A stretch of 64,000 nucleotides of DNA from Rhodovulum sulfidophilum. Its GTDB lineage: Bacteria; Pseudomonadota; Alphaproteobacteria; Rhodobacterales; Rhodobacteraceae. Below the pieces are notes generated by a model. That model did not search any database. It was not told the DNA's origin and was given only the letters and a program-made list of their open reading frames with translations. Position 1 is the stretch's first letter; every line of letters starts with the position of its first letter. The stretch lies in contig QFPW01000002.1 of the NCBI GenBank assembly GCA_003241785.1, positions 372,001-436,000 of the forward strand. The letters are read 5' to 3'. Position numbers and translations under genes: made by a program. Positions 26,170-35,307 of this stretch are shown here, piece after piece.

Positions 26170-26559
26170 ATGACCCCCGAACTCACCGTGCTCGCGCTCG
26201 CCGCGATCCTGCAGGCCGGGCAGATCATGCACGCCAACTGGGTGATGAACCGCGACATCGGCCCGGAGTGGAACGTCGGCCCGCGCGACACGCGGCCGGA
26301 GTTCTCGCCCCTGACGGGGCGGCTCCGGCGCGCCGCCGCCAATCATTTCGAGGCGCTGGCGCTCTTCACGATCGCGGTCGTGGTCGTGACCCTCTCGGGC
26401 AAGGCGTCGGGTCTCACCGCCGCCTGCGCCTGGATCTATCTCGTCGCGCGGGTGCTCTACGTGCCCGCCTACGCATTCGGCTGGTCGCCGTGGCGGTCGG
26501 TCATTTTCGGGGTTGGCCTCGCCGCGACCCTGGTCATGATCCTGTCCGCCCTGTTTTGA
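26170..26559 (+). CDS. MAPEG-family membrane protein
   Basis: A 129-residue integral membrane protein with four hydrophobic segments; GRLRRAAANHFEALALFTIAVVV (conserved N-x-x-E pattern), and ARVLYVPAYAFGW with its aromatic R-x-x-Y-x-x-Y pattern are characteristic of MAPEG proteins (microsomal glutathione S-transferase relatives). GGAGG precedes the ATG. It lies between sucB and lpd on the same strand, with gaps of 54 and 32 bp. Substrate unknown; likely handles hydrophobic electrophiles or peroxides. Confidence 0.88.
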   Translation: MTPELTVLALAAILQAGQIMHANWVMNRDIGPEWNVGPRDTRPEFSPLTGRLRRAAANHFEALALFTIAVVVVTLSGKASGLTAACAWIYLVARVLYVPAYAFGWSPWRSVIFGVGLAATLVMILSALF

Positions 26560-26591
26560 TAATTGGCGCGAGGCGCCGCGAGGAGTGATAC

Positions 26592-27980
26592 ATGGCTGAT
26601 TATGATGTGATCGTCATCGGCGCGGGGCCGGGCGGCTATGTCTGTGCCATCCGGTGCGCGCAGCTCGGTCTGAAGGTCGCCTGCGTCGAGGGCCGGGCGA
26701 CGCTCGGCGGCACCTGCCTCAACGTCGGCTGCATCCCTTCGAAGGCGCTGCTGCACGCCTCGGAGCTCTTCCACGAGGCGAGCCACAACTTCGCCAAGAT
26801 GGGCCTCAAGGTCGCGACGCCGGAAATCGACTGGCCGGGCATGCTCGCCTACAAGCAGTCGACGGTCGACGGCAACACCAAGGGCATCGAGTTCCTGTTC
26901 AAGAAGAACAAGATCGACTGGATCAAGGGCTGGGGCGCGATCACCGCGCCGGGCGAGGTGACGGTCGACGGAACCGCGCACAAGGCGAAGAACATCGTGA
27001 TCGCCACCGGCTCGGAGGCGGCGAGCCTGCCCGGCGTCGAGGTCGACGAGAAGGTGGTCGTGACCTCGACCGGCGCGCTCGAGCTCGGCGGCGTGCCGAA
27101 GCGGCTCGCGGTGATCGGCGCCGGCGTGATCGGCCTCGAGCTCGGCTCGGTCTACGCGCGGCTCGGGAGCCAGGTGACGGTCGTCGAGTTCCTCGACCAG
27201 ATCACGCCCGGCATGGACGGCGAGGTGGTGAAGACCTTCCAGAAGCTCTTGACCAAGCAGGGCATCAACTTCGTGCTGGGCGCCGCCGTGCAGGGCGTGA
27301 CCAAGGGCGAGACCGGCGCCAAGGTCAGCTACAAGCTGCGCAAGGACGAGAGCGAGGGCGCCGTCGAGGCCGACGTGGTCCTGGTCGCGACCGGGCGCCG
27401 CGCCTATTCGAAGGGCCTCGGGCTCGAGGCGATCGGCGTCGAGGTGACCGAGCGCGGCGTCGTGAAGACCGACGCGCACTGGCGAACCAACGTGCCCGGG
27501 ATCTACGCGATCGGCGACGCGATCCAGGGGCCGATGCTGGCGCACAAGGCCGAGGACGAGGGCATGGCGGTCGCCGAGACCATCGCGGGCCAGCACGGCC
27601 ACGTGAACTACGGCGTGATCCCCGGCGTCATCTACACGACGCCCGAGGTGGCGGCGGTCGGCGAGACCGAGGAGAGCCTGAAGGCCGCCGGCCGCGCCTA
27701 CAAGGTCGGCAAGTTCCCCTTCATGGGCAACGCCCGGGCCAAGGCGCTGCTGCAGGCCGACGGTTTCGTGAAGATCCTGGCCGACAAGGAGACCGACCGG
27801 ATCCTCGGCGCGCATATCGTCGGCCCGCAGGCCGGCGAGATGATCCACGAGATCTGCGTCGCGATGGAATTCGGCGCGGCGGCCGAGGACGTGGCGCGCA
27901 CCTGCCACGCGCATCCGACCTGCTCGGAAGCCGTGCGCGAAGCCGCGCTCGCCTGCGGCGACGGGCCGATCCACGTCTGA
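26592..27980 (+). CDS. lpd: Dihydrolipoamide dehydrogenase (E3)
   Basis: A 462-residue flavoprotein that reoxidises dihydrolipoyl groups for the 2-oxoglutarate and other keto-acid complexes. It has YDVIVIGAGPGGYVCAIR (FAD), GGTCLNVGCIPSKALL (redox disulfide near residues 41-46), VIGAGVIGLELGSVYARLG (NAD), and the C-terminal catalytic His-Glu in CHAHPTCSEAVREAAL. GAGGAG precedes the ATG. Last gene of the suc/lpd unit. Confidence 0.97.
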   Translation: MADYDVIVIGAGPGGYVCAIRCAQLGLKVACVEGRATLGGTCLNVGCIPSKALLHASELFHEASHNFAKMGLKVATPEIDWPGMLAYKQSTVDGNTKGIEFLFKKNKIDWIKGWGAITAPGEVTVDGTAHKAKNIVIATGSEAASLPGVEVDEKVVVTSTGALELGGVPKRLAVIGAGVIGLELGSVYARLGSQVTVVEFLDQITPGMDGEVVKTFQKLLTKQGINFVLGAAVQGVTKGETGAKVSYKLRKDESEGAVEADVVLVATGRRAYSKGLGLEAIGVEVTERGVVKTDAHWRTNVPGIYAIGDAIQGPMLAHKAEDEGMAVAETIAGQHGHVNYGVIPGVIYTTPEVAAVGETEESLKAAGRAYKVGKFPFMGNARAKALLQADGFVKILADKETDRILGAHIVGPQAGEMIHEICVAMEFGAAAEDVARTCHAHPTCSEAVREAALACGDGPIHV

Positions 27981-28093
27981 TCGGCGGCGGGGCGGACACG
28001 CGTCCGCCCCCGCCGAGACAGGGCCTTCCGGTTAAGGCCCCGTTCATGCGTCGCGCCGAATCTGGGCGCCACAGCCATTGAACGGTGCATGAA

Positions 28094-28420
28094 ATGTCCG
28101 GAACGCTTGCTACGGATCGGGGCGACAGGGTCTCCAGACTGGCCGCCGAATCCATCGCGGAGAAGGCGGAAGTCGCGCTCCTCGCCCCAAGCCTCGATGA
28201 ATCGACCTGCGCGAGCTGGCTCTGGGCGTTTCTCTTGGGTCCGATCTACTACGCGGCCCACGGGTTCTGGGGCCGTGCCCTGATCGTATTCGCGCTGAAT
28301 TTCGTGTTTTTCATCGGGATCATCGGCTCACCTTTCCTCGCGTATCCCGCGTGGAAAGAACGCGCGGAAGAGAAGGCACGCAACATGCTCATGGTCGATA
28401 AGCTTCGTGCCCGCCCCTGA
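28094..28420 (+). CDS. Small membrane protein (DUF2628-like), uncharacterised
   Basis: About 108 residues. The first 35 are hydrophilic, then two hydrophobic segments (WLWAFLLGPIYYAAHGFWGRALIVF and FVFFIGIIGSPFLAYPAW), and a charged C-terminus. The W-x-F-LLGPIYY-x-x-HGFWGRAL pattern is that of DUF2628-type proteins, where a short amphipathic segment dips into the membrane. An alternative GTG start lies 9 bp upstream; neither has a clear ribosome site. Stand-alone between lpd and a convergent regulator gene. Confidence 0.7.
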   Translation: MSGTLATDRGDRVSRLAAESIAEKAEVALLAPSLDESTCASWLWAFLLGPIYYAAHGFWGRALIVFALNFVFFIGIIGSPFLAYPAWKERAEEKARNMLMVDKLRARP

Positions 28421-28547
28421 TTCCAGTGCCTTTCCAAGCTGACGAGGCGCCCGTGACCTCTTGCCCGGTCCGATCGGCCGGAGCGCGGAGGGGAGGCCGA
28501 GAGCTATCCGGATTTGCCCGTCGGCGAACCGGCCGGGAAGACCGCCC

Positions 28548-29219
28548 CTACCCCGCCAGCATCCTGAGCCCCTGGGTCACATCCATCCGCACCGCGAGGC
28601 GCAGGCCGGGATTGTCGCCCGCCTTCAGCGCCGCGATGATCTTGCGGTGGTTCTCGGACGCCTGCCGCCGCTGCAGCCGCTCGTAGAGCGCGCGCATGGT
28701 CGGGCCGGACTGCAGCCAGACGGTCTCGATCAGCCCGAGCATCGCCGGCGCCTGGGCACGCAGGTAGAGCGTGCGGTGGAACTCGAGGTTGGTCCGCACG
28801 TAGCCCGCCGCGTCGCCCTTCACGATCATCTCGTCGATCACGTTGTTGATCGCCTGCATCCGGTCGATCAGCGCCACATGCGCGCGGGGCAGCGCGCGGC
28901 TGGCGAGCTCGGGCTCGAGCAGCGCGCGCAGGGATGCGAGCTCCTCGATCCGCTCGTTGGTGAGCTCCGGCGTCGAGACCCGGCCGGAGGCGGAAAGCTT
29001 CAGAGCGCCCTCGGCGACGAGCCGGCGCACCGCCTCGCGGGCGGGGGTGGTCGAGACCTGGTATTCTGCGGCGATGCCGCGCAGCGTCATCGAGGCGCCC
29101 GGCGCGATCAGCCCGTGCATGACCCGCGCTCGAAGCCCGCGATAGACCCGCTCATGCGCGGTGAGGGACGTGTCTCCCCCCGGGGGCGTCTGGCTGGGGC
29201 GTTCGCGCGGCTCGATCAT
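28548..29219 (-). CDS. GntR-family regulator (FadR/FCD type)
   Basis: A 223-residue transcription factor. Residues 20-80 form a winged helix-turn-helix (RVYRGLRARVMHGLIAPGASMTLRGIAAEYQVSTTPAREAVRRLVAEGAL), followed by an all-helical FCD ligand domain with the metal-binding-type residues D-x3-N-x-x-FH (AAGYVRTNLEFHRTLY) and a later H (ASENHRKIIAAL). Ligands of this class are usually small organic acids. It is transcribed on its own, and no target palindrome was recognised next to it. Whether it binds the twin TGTGATCACA sites of sdh/suc is open; FadR-type operators usually look different (T-x-GT-N3-AC-x-A). Confidence 0.93.
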   Translation of the reverse strand: MIEPRERPSQTPPGGDTSLTAHERVYRGLRARVMHGLIAPGASMTLRGIAAEYQVSTTPAREAVRRLVAEGALKLSASGRVSTPELTNERIEELASLRALLEPELASRALPRAHVALIDRMQAINNVIDEMIVKGDAAGYVRTNLEFHRTLYLRAQAPAMLGLIETVWLQSGPTMRALYERLQRRQASENHRKIIAALKAGDNPGLRLAVRMDVTQGLRMLAG

Positions 29220-29279
29220 GCGCGATGGGGATCACGAAGCGGCCGGTGCCGTCAAGGAGATCGCGCGCGGCGGCGGATC

Positions 29280-29987
29280 TTATGCCGGCCCGGGGCGCGC
29301 GAAATCGTAGCCGTGCAGCCGCGCCCCCTCGGCGCTCAGCCAGGCGCGCGGCTTCGCGTAGCCCGGGCAAAGCTCGGCCACGACCGCCCAGAATCGGGGC
29401 GAATGGTTCAGCTCGGCGAGATGGGCGACCTCGTGCGCGACGACGTAATCGAGCACCGCGCTCGGCGCCAGCACGAGGCGCCAGGAATACATCAGATCGC
29501 CCCGGGCGGTGCAGGAGCCCCAGCGCCCGCGCGGATCGCGCAGCGTGATCTGCCGCGCCGGCCGGCCGAGCGCCGCGGCGTGGCGGTCGGTCGCGACGGC
29601 GCAGGCCTCGCGCGCGGCCTCGCGCAGATAGGCGGCGACCCGGCCCGGCAGGTCCTCGGCCCGGCCGGGGACCCGCAGCTCGTCGCCGGCGCGCTGCGGC
29701 CGGCGCAGCTCCGGCGCGGCGCGGATTACCAGCCGGCCGTCGCCGAAGGGAAGCTCGGTGCCGTCGCGGACCGGGACATGCGGCCGCGCGGCCATGTGCC
29801 GGCGCAGCCAGTCCTCGTGATCGTCGAGAAAGGAGCGCGCGGCCGCGAGCGGCGTCGCCGCGGGAATGGTCAGCACCGGCCCGCCGGTGGCGAGCCCCGC
29901 GACGCGCAGCACCATGCGGCGCGAGCGCGCGTCCCGGCGCAGCCGCACCGCGATCTCGGGATCGCCGATCCGCAGGATTCCCGCCAA
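29280..29987 (-). CDS. YgjP/SprT-like zinc metallopeptidase
   Basis: A 235-residue protein with the UPF0758-unrelated YgjP (DUF45) layout: N-terminal DHEDWLRRHMA helix, a conserved RWGSC motif near residue 155, and HEVAHLAELNHS near residue 185, i.e. HExxH with a third His six residues on. Likely a zinc-dependent protease of unknown substrate. The start appears to be TTG at 29987, with a G-rich ribosome site; no in-frame ATG or GTG gives the full N-terminal strand. Confidence 0.85.
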   Translation of the reverse strand: MAGILRIGDPEIAVRLRRDARSRRMVLRVAGLATGGPVLTIPAATPLAAARSFLDDHEDWLRRHMAARPHVPVRDGTELPFGDGRLVIRAAPELRRPQRAGDELRVPGRAEDLPGRVAAYLREAAREACAVATDRHAAALGRPARQITLRDPRGRWGSCTARGDLMYSWRLVLAPSAVLDYVVAHEVAHLAELNHSPRFWAVVAELCPGYAKPRAWLSAEGARLHGYDFARPGPA

Positions 29988-30034
29988 GCGCGCGGCCCCC
30001 CGCTAGGGCGCCGCCGCCGGCCGCGCCGCGCCGG

Positions 30035-31321
30035 TCAGGATGGCGCCCCGACCAGGCGGATCCGGGGCATCACCACCTCGCGCCGATGCGCCGCGATGAA
30101 GTCGCGCACCTTCGGCTGCGTCTCGCCGCGCCAGCGCGAGCCGTTGAAGACCCCGTAATGCCCGACGCCCGCCACCACGAGATGCGCGCGATCGGCCTCG
30201 CCGAGCCCGGTCGCGAGCGTCTGCGCCGCCTCGGTCTGGCCGAGGCCGGTGATGTCGTCCTTCTCGCCCTCGATCGTCATCAGCGCGACATCGGTCATCG
30301 CGCCGGGATCGACCAGCCGGTCGCGGTGGAGATAGGCGCCGGTGGCGAGCAGCCGCTTCTGGAACACCCGTTCGATCGTCTGGAGGTAGAAGTCGGCGCT
30401 GAGATCCATCACCGCCATGTATTCGTCGTAGAACCGGCGGTGCGCCTCGGCGCCGTCGCCGTCGCCGCGGACGAGGTTGTTGAACTGCGCCACATGCGCG
30501 TCGACGTGGCGGTCGAGGTTCATCGAGAGAAAGCCCGAAAGCTGCAGGAACCCCGGATAGACCCGGCGCATCGCGCCCGGGTTGGGCCAGGGCACGCGCA
30601 CCACGACGTTCTTCTCGAACCAGCTCAGCGGATGCGCCTGCGCCAGCTCGTTCGGCTGCTTGGGGTTCCGGGCGGTATCGATCGGCGAGCCCATGAGGAT
30701 GAGCGAGGCCGGGCGCAGCGGATCGCGGTCCATCGCCATGACGCTCGCCGAGACGAGCGCGGGGACGCCGGGCTGGCAGACCGCCATCACATGCACCCGC
30801 TCGCCGTCGCGCGCCAGCGTCTGGACCATCTCGGTCACATAGTCGGTGTAATCCTCGAGGTCGAAGTTGCCCTTCGACAGCGGCACCTGGCGGGCGTCGA
30901 CCCAGTCGGTGACATAGACGTCGTGCTCGGGCAGCATCTGCTTCACCGTGCCGCGCAGCAGCGTGGCGTAATGGCCCGACATCGGCGCCACGATCAGCAC
31001 CTTGGGGTCCCGGCGCGCGGCGGCGGCGGCCGAGTCGCGGCGGAAGTGGAGCAGCTCGCAGAACGGCTTCGCCCAGACCACCTGCTCGACGACGGGCGTC
31101 TCCTGCCCGTCGACCAAGGTCGATTCGAGGCCGAAGGCGGGCTTGCCGTAGCGCCGGGTCGCCTGGATGAACATGTCGAGCGCGGCGGAGACCGCCCGGT
31201 TGCCATAGCTGTCGGACAGGATGTTGAGCGGGTTGCTCACCATCTCCTGGCCGACCCGCGCGGCGGCGCGCATCGGCGTCAGCGCCGCGTGCGTCATTTC
31301 ATATGCGTGGTACAGAAGCAT
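30035..31321 (-). CDS. phaZ: Intracellular polyhydroxyalkanoate depolymerase
   Basis: A 428-residue PhaZ of the PHB-granule type that breaks stored poly(3-hydroxybutyrate) down to usable acyl units. It begins MLLYHAYEMTHAALTP, as such enzymes do, and has the nucleophile in VMAVCQPGVPALV (Cys in place of the lipase-box Ser, near residue 182), the Asp in IEGEKDDITG, and the His in GVGHYGVFNG near residue 395. I chose ATG 31321 after GGGGGTGGG; another ATG lies 12 bp upstream. Links carbon storage to the acetyl-CoA pathway genes of this window by function, not by operon. Confidence 0.93.
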   Translation of the reverse strand: MLLYHAYEMTHAALTPMRAAARVGQEMVSNPLNILSDSYGNRAVSAALDMFIQATRRYGKPAFGLESTLVDGQETPVVEQVVWAKPFCELLHFRRDSAAAAARRDPKVLIVAPMSGHYATLLRGTVKQMLPEHDVYVTDWVDARQVPLSKGNFDLEDYTDYVTEMVQTLARDGERVHVMAVCQPGVPALVSASVMAMDRDPLRPASLILMGSPIDTARNPKQPNELAQAHPLSWFEKNVVVRVPWPNPGAMRRVYPGFLQLSGFLSMNLDRHVDAHVAQFNNLVRGDGDGAEAHRRFYDEYMAVMDLSADFYLQTIERVFQKRLLATGAYLHRDRLVDPGAMTDVALMTIEGEKDDITGLGQTEAAQTLATGLGEADRAHLVVAGVGHYGVFNGSRWRGETQPKVRDFIAAHRREVVMPRIRLVGAPS

Positions 31322-31514
31322 ACCCACCCCCACGAAATTATGTTACCGAGGATAATCCGCTTCCCGCCGCTATCAAGACGCATTCGCCCGAGGCATGGGC
31401 ATTCTTTCGTCCTATGGCTAAGATGCCATTGTCGCGGGCTACCCCTTTGACAAAGCCACCCCCGCGTGGCATGCGACGCCGGATTTGATTCCCACAGCAC
31501 GCAAGGATTCCCCG

Positions 31515-31838
31515 ATGCCCAAGGACGAATGGGGCGTTAAGCGCGTTTGCCCGCACTGCGGCTCCCGATTCTACGACCTGACCAAGGATCCGATGACCTG
31601 CCCCGAATGCGGGACGACCTTCACGGTCGACAGCCTCACGGCGGTGAAGGCCAAGGTCCTGCGCCCGGAGAAAGTGAAGCCGGAGCCGATGGATATCGAG
31701 GATCTGCCGGATCTGGACGCGGACGACGACGTGATCGACAGCGACGACGACATGAGCGACGAGATCCTCGAGGACGAGGAAGACAACGTCGACATCGACG
31801 ACATCGCCGATGTCGCCGGCAACGAGGAAGAGAACTGA
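31515..31838 (+). CDS. FYDLN-acid (TIGR02300-like) zinc-ribbon protein
   Basis: A 107-residue protein with two CxxC pairs in the first 40 residues (VCPHCGSRFYDL and TCPECGTTF), a zinc ribbon, followed by a very acidic tail of Asp/Glu (residues 60-107). The first part contains GSRFYDLTKDP, the mark of the TIGR02300 family found only in alphaproteobacteria. Function is unknown; an acidic nucleic-acid- or RNA-polymerase-associated role is a guess. I chose ATG 31515 because it follows AAGGA. A terminator follows. Confidence 0.92.
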   Translation: MPKDEWGVKRVCPHCGSRFYDLTKDPMTCPECGTTFTVDSLTAVKAKVLRPEKVKPEPMDIEDLPDLDADDDVIDSDDDMSDEILEDEEDNVDIDDIADVAGNEEEN

Positions 31839-31865
31839 CGCCGTCTCCCCGACGGTCGCCTTCGC

Positions 31866-31903
31866 AAGGCCCCGGCGTTCCGCGCCGGGGCTTTTTCGTT
31901 TCT
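31866..31903 (+). terminator. Rho-independent terminator
   Basis: GCCCCGGCG and CGCCGGGGC (9 bp) with a 5-base loop, extended by AA/TT, followed by TTTTTCGTTTCTTTT. It ends the FYDLN gene and separates it from the tRNA gene. Confidence 0.9.
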
Positions 31904-31968
31904 TTTCCGGCATTTTCAGGCTCCCGGACGGAAATCCGACATCCTGGGCGGATCGCGCGTTTTTCCGC

Positions 31969-31996
31969 TTGCACCCCGGCCCGACTGCTCCTAAAA
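31969..31996 (+). promoter_or_regulatory. Putative promoter of tRNA-Ala
   Basis: TTGCAC (31969-31974), 16 bp, CTAAAA (31991-31996), with transcription expected to begin near 32003, five bases before the tRNA. Reading by eye. Confidence 0.45.
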
Positions 31997-32007
31997 GCCG
32001 CCTCCAC

Positions 32008-32083
<76 letters not shown>

Positions 32084-32341
32084 AATCCAAATATTGGGCG
32101 CTATAAAGGCACGGCTAACCGCGCCATGATTTAGTGTGTCCATGGCCGCGCTCCCGGATTGCGCGTAGGGCTTCTCACCTCGCCCCGCGAGAACGGGCCT
32201 TCCCGGGGCCAGATCCTTGGCGGATAGGGGCTATTAGCTCATCCGCGCCCGTATCATCACCAACTTCGCCATAAATCCCATCGACTCGAATCGATTGCTC
32301 TGAACTAAAATCGGTACACGATTAGGGTGCGGGGGAAATTT

Positions 32342-33103
32342 ATGGGACTGCATTGGTTAACAGGGCTCAGTTGCGCCCTGCTAGTTTCGGCTTGCGCGAC
32401 GATCACTCGCGGCACGAACGATGTGTTCGAGGTCAATACAGTTCCGAGCCAAGCGCAGGTGACGACGACTAACGGCTTCGCATGCGTATCGCCCTGCGCT
32501 CTCAAGATGCCCAGACGATCGGAGTTCGACGTGACGATCTCGAAGCTCGGATACGAGACCGCGCGCGCGCATGTGACGAATGGCGTCGCCGGAGGCGGCG
32601 GGGTCGCGATGGCCGGCAACGTGATCCTGGGCGGGATCATCGGTGCCGGCGTAGACGCCGGCACCGGCGCCATGCTTGATCTCAAACCGAATCCTCTGAA
32701 CGTGACACTTGCCCCACTGAGCAACGCGCCCGCGGTTGCCGCGCTCGCAGCGGCGGCTGGGGCCGCGACGCCCGCCGGCGCCGCGCCGGTCGCGCTCACC
32801 ACGCCCGTGGCGGTGGCCGCCGTCGCGCCGTCGCCACCGGTGGCGGCCGCTCCCGCGCCGCAGCTTCCCGCGCAAACCTCCGCGTCCCCGGGCCTCGCCC
32901 AATCTCAGCCGGTGGCGGTGGCCGCGCCGGGCCAGACGCCGAACAGCTCAGCCCTCACGTTGGCTCCGCTCGCGACGCAAACGACGAAGCTCCCGGGACA
33001 CCGAGTCGCCGGGCACGGTTGTCCCGGCTTTGCTCCGCGCGTGCTCTACGCGGAGAGCCCGGACAAGTTGCCGAGCTCATGCGAGCGGTACGAGCCCTTG
33101 TAG
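32342..33103 (+). CDS. Lipoprotein with PEGA-like domain
   Basis: A 253-residue protein with a lipoprotein signal (LLVSAC, Cys 18). Residues 30-75 (EVNTVPSQAQVTTTNGFACVSPCAL then EFDVTISKLGYETARAHV) look like a PEGA domain with two Cys that may be linked. A Gly-rich hydrophobic stretch (GGGGVAMAGNVILGGIIGAGVDAGTGA) follows, then a long Ala/Pro/Val-rich tail typical of low-complexity periplasmic linkers, and a short basic end. I chose ATG 32342 after GGGGGAAA; a GTG lies 15 bp upstream. The 258 bp between the tRNA and this gene hold nothing recognisable. Confidence 0.75.
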   Translation: MGLHWLTGLSCALLVSACATITRGTNDVFEVNTVPSQAQVTTTNGFACVSPCALKMPRRSEFDVTISKLGYETARAHVTNGVAGGGGVAMAGNVILGGIIGAGVDAGTGAMLDLKPNPLNVTLAPLSNAPAVAALAAAAGAATPAGAAPVALTTPVAVAAVAPSPPVAAAPAPQLPAQTSASPGLAQSQPVAVAAPGQTPNSSALTLAPLATQTTKLPGHRVAGHGCPGFAPRVLYAESPDKLPSSCERYEPL

Positions 33104-33551
33104 GGCGAAGCGCTTCGGAGGTCCGCCGATACGAGAAGGCGGGCAAGACAGCCGCGACCGAACGGCGCCGCCTCGGCCACGCGTCCGGGTCCATCCTGCC
33201 GGGGGAGGACGCGAGAGGCTCCCATTCCGGCGTGCGATGCCGTAAGATCGGCGCGGATGAGATGAGTCTCGCGGCGGGAACATCGACCGTATCGGCCGAG
33301 TTCGAGGCCGCGGACGGAAGACGATCCCGGCCCGCCCTTCAGGCGCCGGGCGGGATCGGGCATCCGAGGGCACGTCCCCGAGGTTCCCGCCCCGAGGGGC
33401 CCGCTCGGTAGCGCGAAGGCGCCTGGTAACACGCGGACCGCGTGACGCCGTTGGCGGTCCGGCCGATTGCTCGATAAGTCATTTCTGTTCCTTCCGGATT
33501 TCTTGCCAATCGCGAGCAGTCGATCCCACGCGGCGGCAGGGGGAATGACGG
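33104..33551. other. Gene-free stretch before the sulfatase gene
   Basis: 448 bp with no convincing gene on either strand. Reading frames through it have no start with a ribosome site and no recognisable domain. One imperfect hairpin (GATCCCGGCCCGCC pairing with GGCGGGATC-like sequence around 33325-33360) could end the lipoprotein transcript. The last 20 bp hold GGGGGAATGACGG, the likely ribosome site of the sulfatase. Confidence 0.6.
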
Positions 33552-35240
33552 ATGTCAAAACGCGGTCTGGTGCTTGCCCTGATGTCCTCGATGGCGGCCG
33601 CGCTCGTCGTGGCGGAGCCGGCGGCGGCGCAGGAGACGAAGCCCAACATCCTGTTCATCATGGGCGACGACGTCGGATGGTTCAACATCGGCGCCTACGG
33701 CCGGGGCATCATGTCCGGCCGGACGCCGAACCTCGACAGGCTCGCCGCCGAGGGCATGATGTTTACCGACTATTACGCGGAGGCGAGCTGCACCGCCGGC
33801 CGCGCCAATTTCATCACCGGCGAGCTGCCGATCCGCACCGGGCTCACCACCGTCGGCCAGGCCGGCGCCGACGTGGGCATGCCGGCGCAGGCCGTGACGC
33901 TCGCCACCGCGCTGAAGGCCGAGGGCTATGCCACCGGGCAGTTCGGCAAGAACCACCTCGGCGACCTGAACAAGTTCCTGCCCACGGTGCACGGCTTCGA
34001 CGAGTTCTTCGGATATCTCTACCACCTCGACGCGATGTCGGACCCGTACTGGTACTCGTTCCCGAACGATCAGGCCTATCGCGACAAGATCGGGCCGCGC
34101 AATCTGGTGCACAGCTGGGCGACGGACACCGAGGACAAGACGGTGATGCCGCGCTGGGGCGAGATCGGCAGGCAGCGGATCGTCGACGAGGGGCCGCTGG
34201 CGCCCTTCGCGGACATGTCGGACGTGCAGAACATGCACGACATCACGCCCAGGGCCAAATACAACATGGGCACGCTGGACGAGAAGCTGGTCGAGATGAC
34301 GAACGGCTTCATGGACAAGGCCAAGGCGGACGGCAAGCCGTTCTTCATCTGGCACAACACCACCCGGATGCACGTCTGGACGTTCCTGTCGCCCGCGTAC
34401 CAGGCGATGATGAACAGCGAGACCAACTACGGCCTCGAGGAGGCCGGCATGGCGCAGATGGACGACAGCGTCGGCGCGCTCATGAAGCATCTCGACGACA
34501 TCGGCGAGGCGGACAACACCATCGTCATCTTCTCGACGGACAACGGCGCCGAGGTCTTCACCTGGCCCGATGGCGCCATGACCCCGTTCAAGGGCACCAA
34601 GGGCACCGTCTACGAGGGCGGGTTCCGCGTGCCGGCGATCATCCGCTGGCCCGGCAAGGTCAAGCCCGGCTCGGCCGAGAACGGCATCTTCTCGAGCCTC
34701 GACTGGTTTCCGACGCTGATGACCGCCGCCGGGAACCCGGACATCACCCAACAGCTCCTCCGGGGCGTCGAACTCGGCGGCGTGACCTACAGGAACCACC
34801 TCGACGGCTACGACCAGACCGCGCTCCTCACCGGGACCGGGCCCTCGGCGCGGCACGAGGTGCTCTATTTCGGCGAGGCGCGGCTCGGGGCCATCCGCCT
34901 CGACGATTTCAAGTTCATCTTCTACCAGCAGCCCTCGGGATGGACGGGGCCGAAGGTCACCACCGACATGCCGGAGATGATCAACATCCGGCAGGACCCG
35001 TTCGAGCGCACGCCGATGATCTCGGGGCAGACCCCGCTCGACGGCGCCTTCGGCTATGGCAACGAGTTCTTCGCCCGCGAGTTCTGGCGGTTCGTCTCCG
35101 TGCAGGACGTGGTCGGCGAACTGGCCAGGTCCGCGATCGACTATCCGCCGATGCAGGATCCGGCGTCGTTCAACCTCTCCGCCCTGAAGGCGCAGATCTC
35201 GGACGCCGAGGCGCGGATGAAGGCGCGGCCGGGCAACTGA
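33552..35240 (+). CDS. Exported sulfatase (arylsulfatase type)
   Basis: A 562-residue sulfatase with a Sec signal ending near AAA-QE (residues 25-27). Metal-binding DD (IMGDDVGWFN, residues 39-40); the formylglycine-forming motif SCTAGRANFITG with Cys 80 (C-x-A-x-R); FGKNHLGD; and STDNGAEVF. The product hydrolyses a sulfate ester in the periplasm; the organic partner is unknown. The CxAxR motif needs a formylglycine-generating or anaerobic sulfatase-maturing enzyme, and none is in the window. Upstream of a phosphoesterase gene (67 bp), possibly co-transcribed. Confidence 0.92.
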   Translation: MSKRGLVLALMSSMAAALVVAEPAAAQETKPNILFIMGDDVGWFNIGAYGRGIMSGRTPNLDRLAAEGMMFTDYYAEASCTAGRANFITGELPIRTGLTTVGQAGADVGMPAQAVTLATALKAEGYATGQFGKNHLGDLNKFLPTVHGFDEFFGYLYHLDAMSDPYWYSFPNDQAYRDKIGPRNLVHSWATDTEDKTVMPRWGEIGRQRIVDEGPLAPFADMSDVQNMHDITPRAKYNMGTLDEKLVEMTNGFMDKAKADGKPFFIWHNTTRMHVWTFLSPAYQAMMNSETNYGLEEAGMAQMDDSVGALMKHLDDIGEADNTIVIFSTDNGAEVFTWPDGAMTPFKGTKGTVYEGGFRVPAIIRWPGKVKPGSAENGIFSSLDWFPTLMTAAGNPDITQQLLRGVELGGVTYRNHLDGYDQTALLTGTGPSARHEVLYFGEARLGAIRLDDFKFIFYQQPSGWTGPKVTTDMPEMINIRQDPFERTPMISGQTPLDGAFGYGNEFFAREFWRFVSVQDVVGELARSAIDYPPMQDPASFNLSALKAQISDAEARMKARPGN

Positions 35241-35307
35241 GCCGCCGAAGGCTGGCCGGGCGGCGTCGAGGCGCCGCCCGCGGACACCCGGGCCAGGAGG
35301 GGAAAAG

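Noticed and set aside
33104..33551. Short frames between the lipoprotein and sulfatase genes
   Set aside because: No ribosome site, biased composition, no domain.
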